Shown here: positions 23,549 through 23,562 of the stretch, piece after piece
How positions within the stretch are numbered: the stretch's first letter is position 1
How the letters are laid out: every line of letters starts with the position of its first letter
NCBI GenBank assembly: GCA_902797565.1
Contig: CADBTO010000269.1
Span: forward strand, 1-23,562
Origin: an uncultured Lachnospiraceae bacterium
GTDB taxonomy: Bacteria; Bacillota; Clostridia; Lachnospirales; Lachnospiraceae
Direction of reading: 5' to 3'
DNA length: 23,562 nt
Translations under genes and position numbers: made by a program
The notes under the pieces: model-generated
What the model was told of the DNA's origin: nothing
Databases searched by the model: none
Seen by the model: only the letters and a program-made list of their open reading frames with translations

Positions 23549-23562
23549 GATGGGGGGGGGGA

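Overview
The window reads like a chromosomal segment of a gut-type Firmicute, probably a Lachnospiraceae or related Clostridia member. This is an inference from strong AGGAGG-type ribosome binding sites, TTGnnn-17-TAGAAT-type promoters, moderate GC content, and gene families typical of that group: Big2 plus beta-propeller secreted proteins, large ABC-2 permeases, and GGDEF/EAL membrane proteins. I see no rRNA, tRNA, CRISPR array, insertion sequence or prophage module.

Region 1 (1-3439) is a hexuronate catabolic locus with divergent halves. On the minus strand are eda (KDPG aldolase, TTG start) and then uxuA (mannonate dehydratase, cut by the window edge). On the plus strand are an AraC-family regulator and kdgK (PfkB sugar kinase). 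Together they take mannonate to KDG, then KDPG, then pyruvate plus glyceraldehyde-3-phosphate. The divergent control region carries a well-formed promoter for the regulator and a tandem 12-bp repeat suited to AraC-type binding.

Region 2 (3503-7687, plus strand) holds a voltage-gated K+ channel with a repeat-expanded tail, surE (start inside the end of the channel gene), and an ABC exporter pair (ATPase and a 545-aa permease). The permease gene ends in a 4-bp tail-to-tail overlap with an RNase H1 gene.

Region 3 (7684-11956) holds, on the minus strand, RNase H1 with an N-terminal viroplasmin-like domain, an EAL phosphodiesterase with seven predicted membrane segments and a degenerate GGDEF, and an AIM24-family protein. 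Divergent from the last is a cyclase-family metal hydrolase on the plus strand.

Region 4 (12009-20748, minus strand) is the most unusual part. It is an apparent three-gene operon with its own promoter and a strong terminator. Its genes are a membrane sensor diguanylate cyclase, a 1948-residue soluble, highly charged, helix-rich protein that I cannot assign to any family, and a GNAT-type acetyltransferase. The giant protein takes up a quarter of the window and is the best candidate for an undescribed system, perhaps under c-di-GMP control.

Region 5 (20771-23562, plus strand) is divergent from that operon. It holds a secreted Big2/beta-propeller protein of 837 aa with a long leader that can fold into several stem-loops, and ends in a strong terminator. 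A further theme is frame-preserving tandem repeats (45, 45 and 30 bp) in hydrophilic linkers or tails of otherwise conserved proteins.
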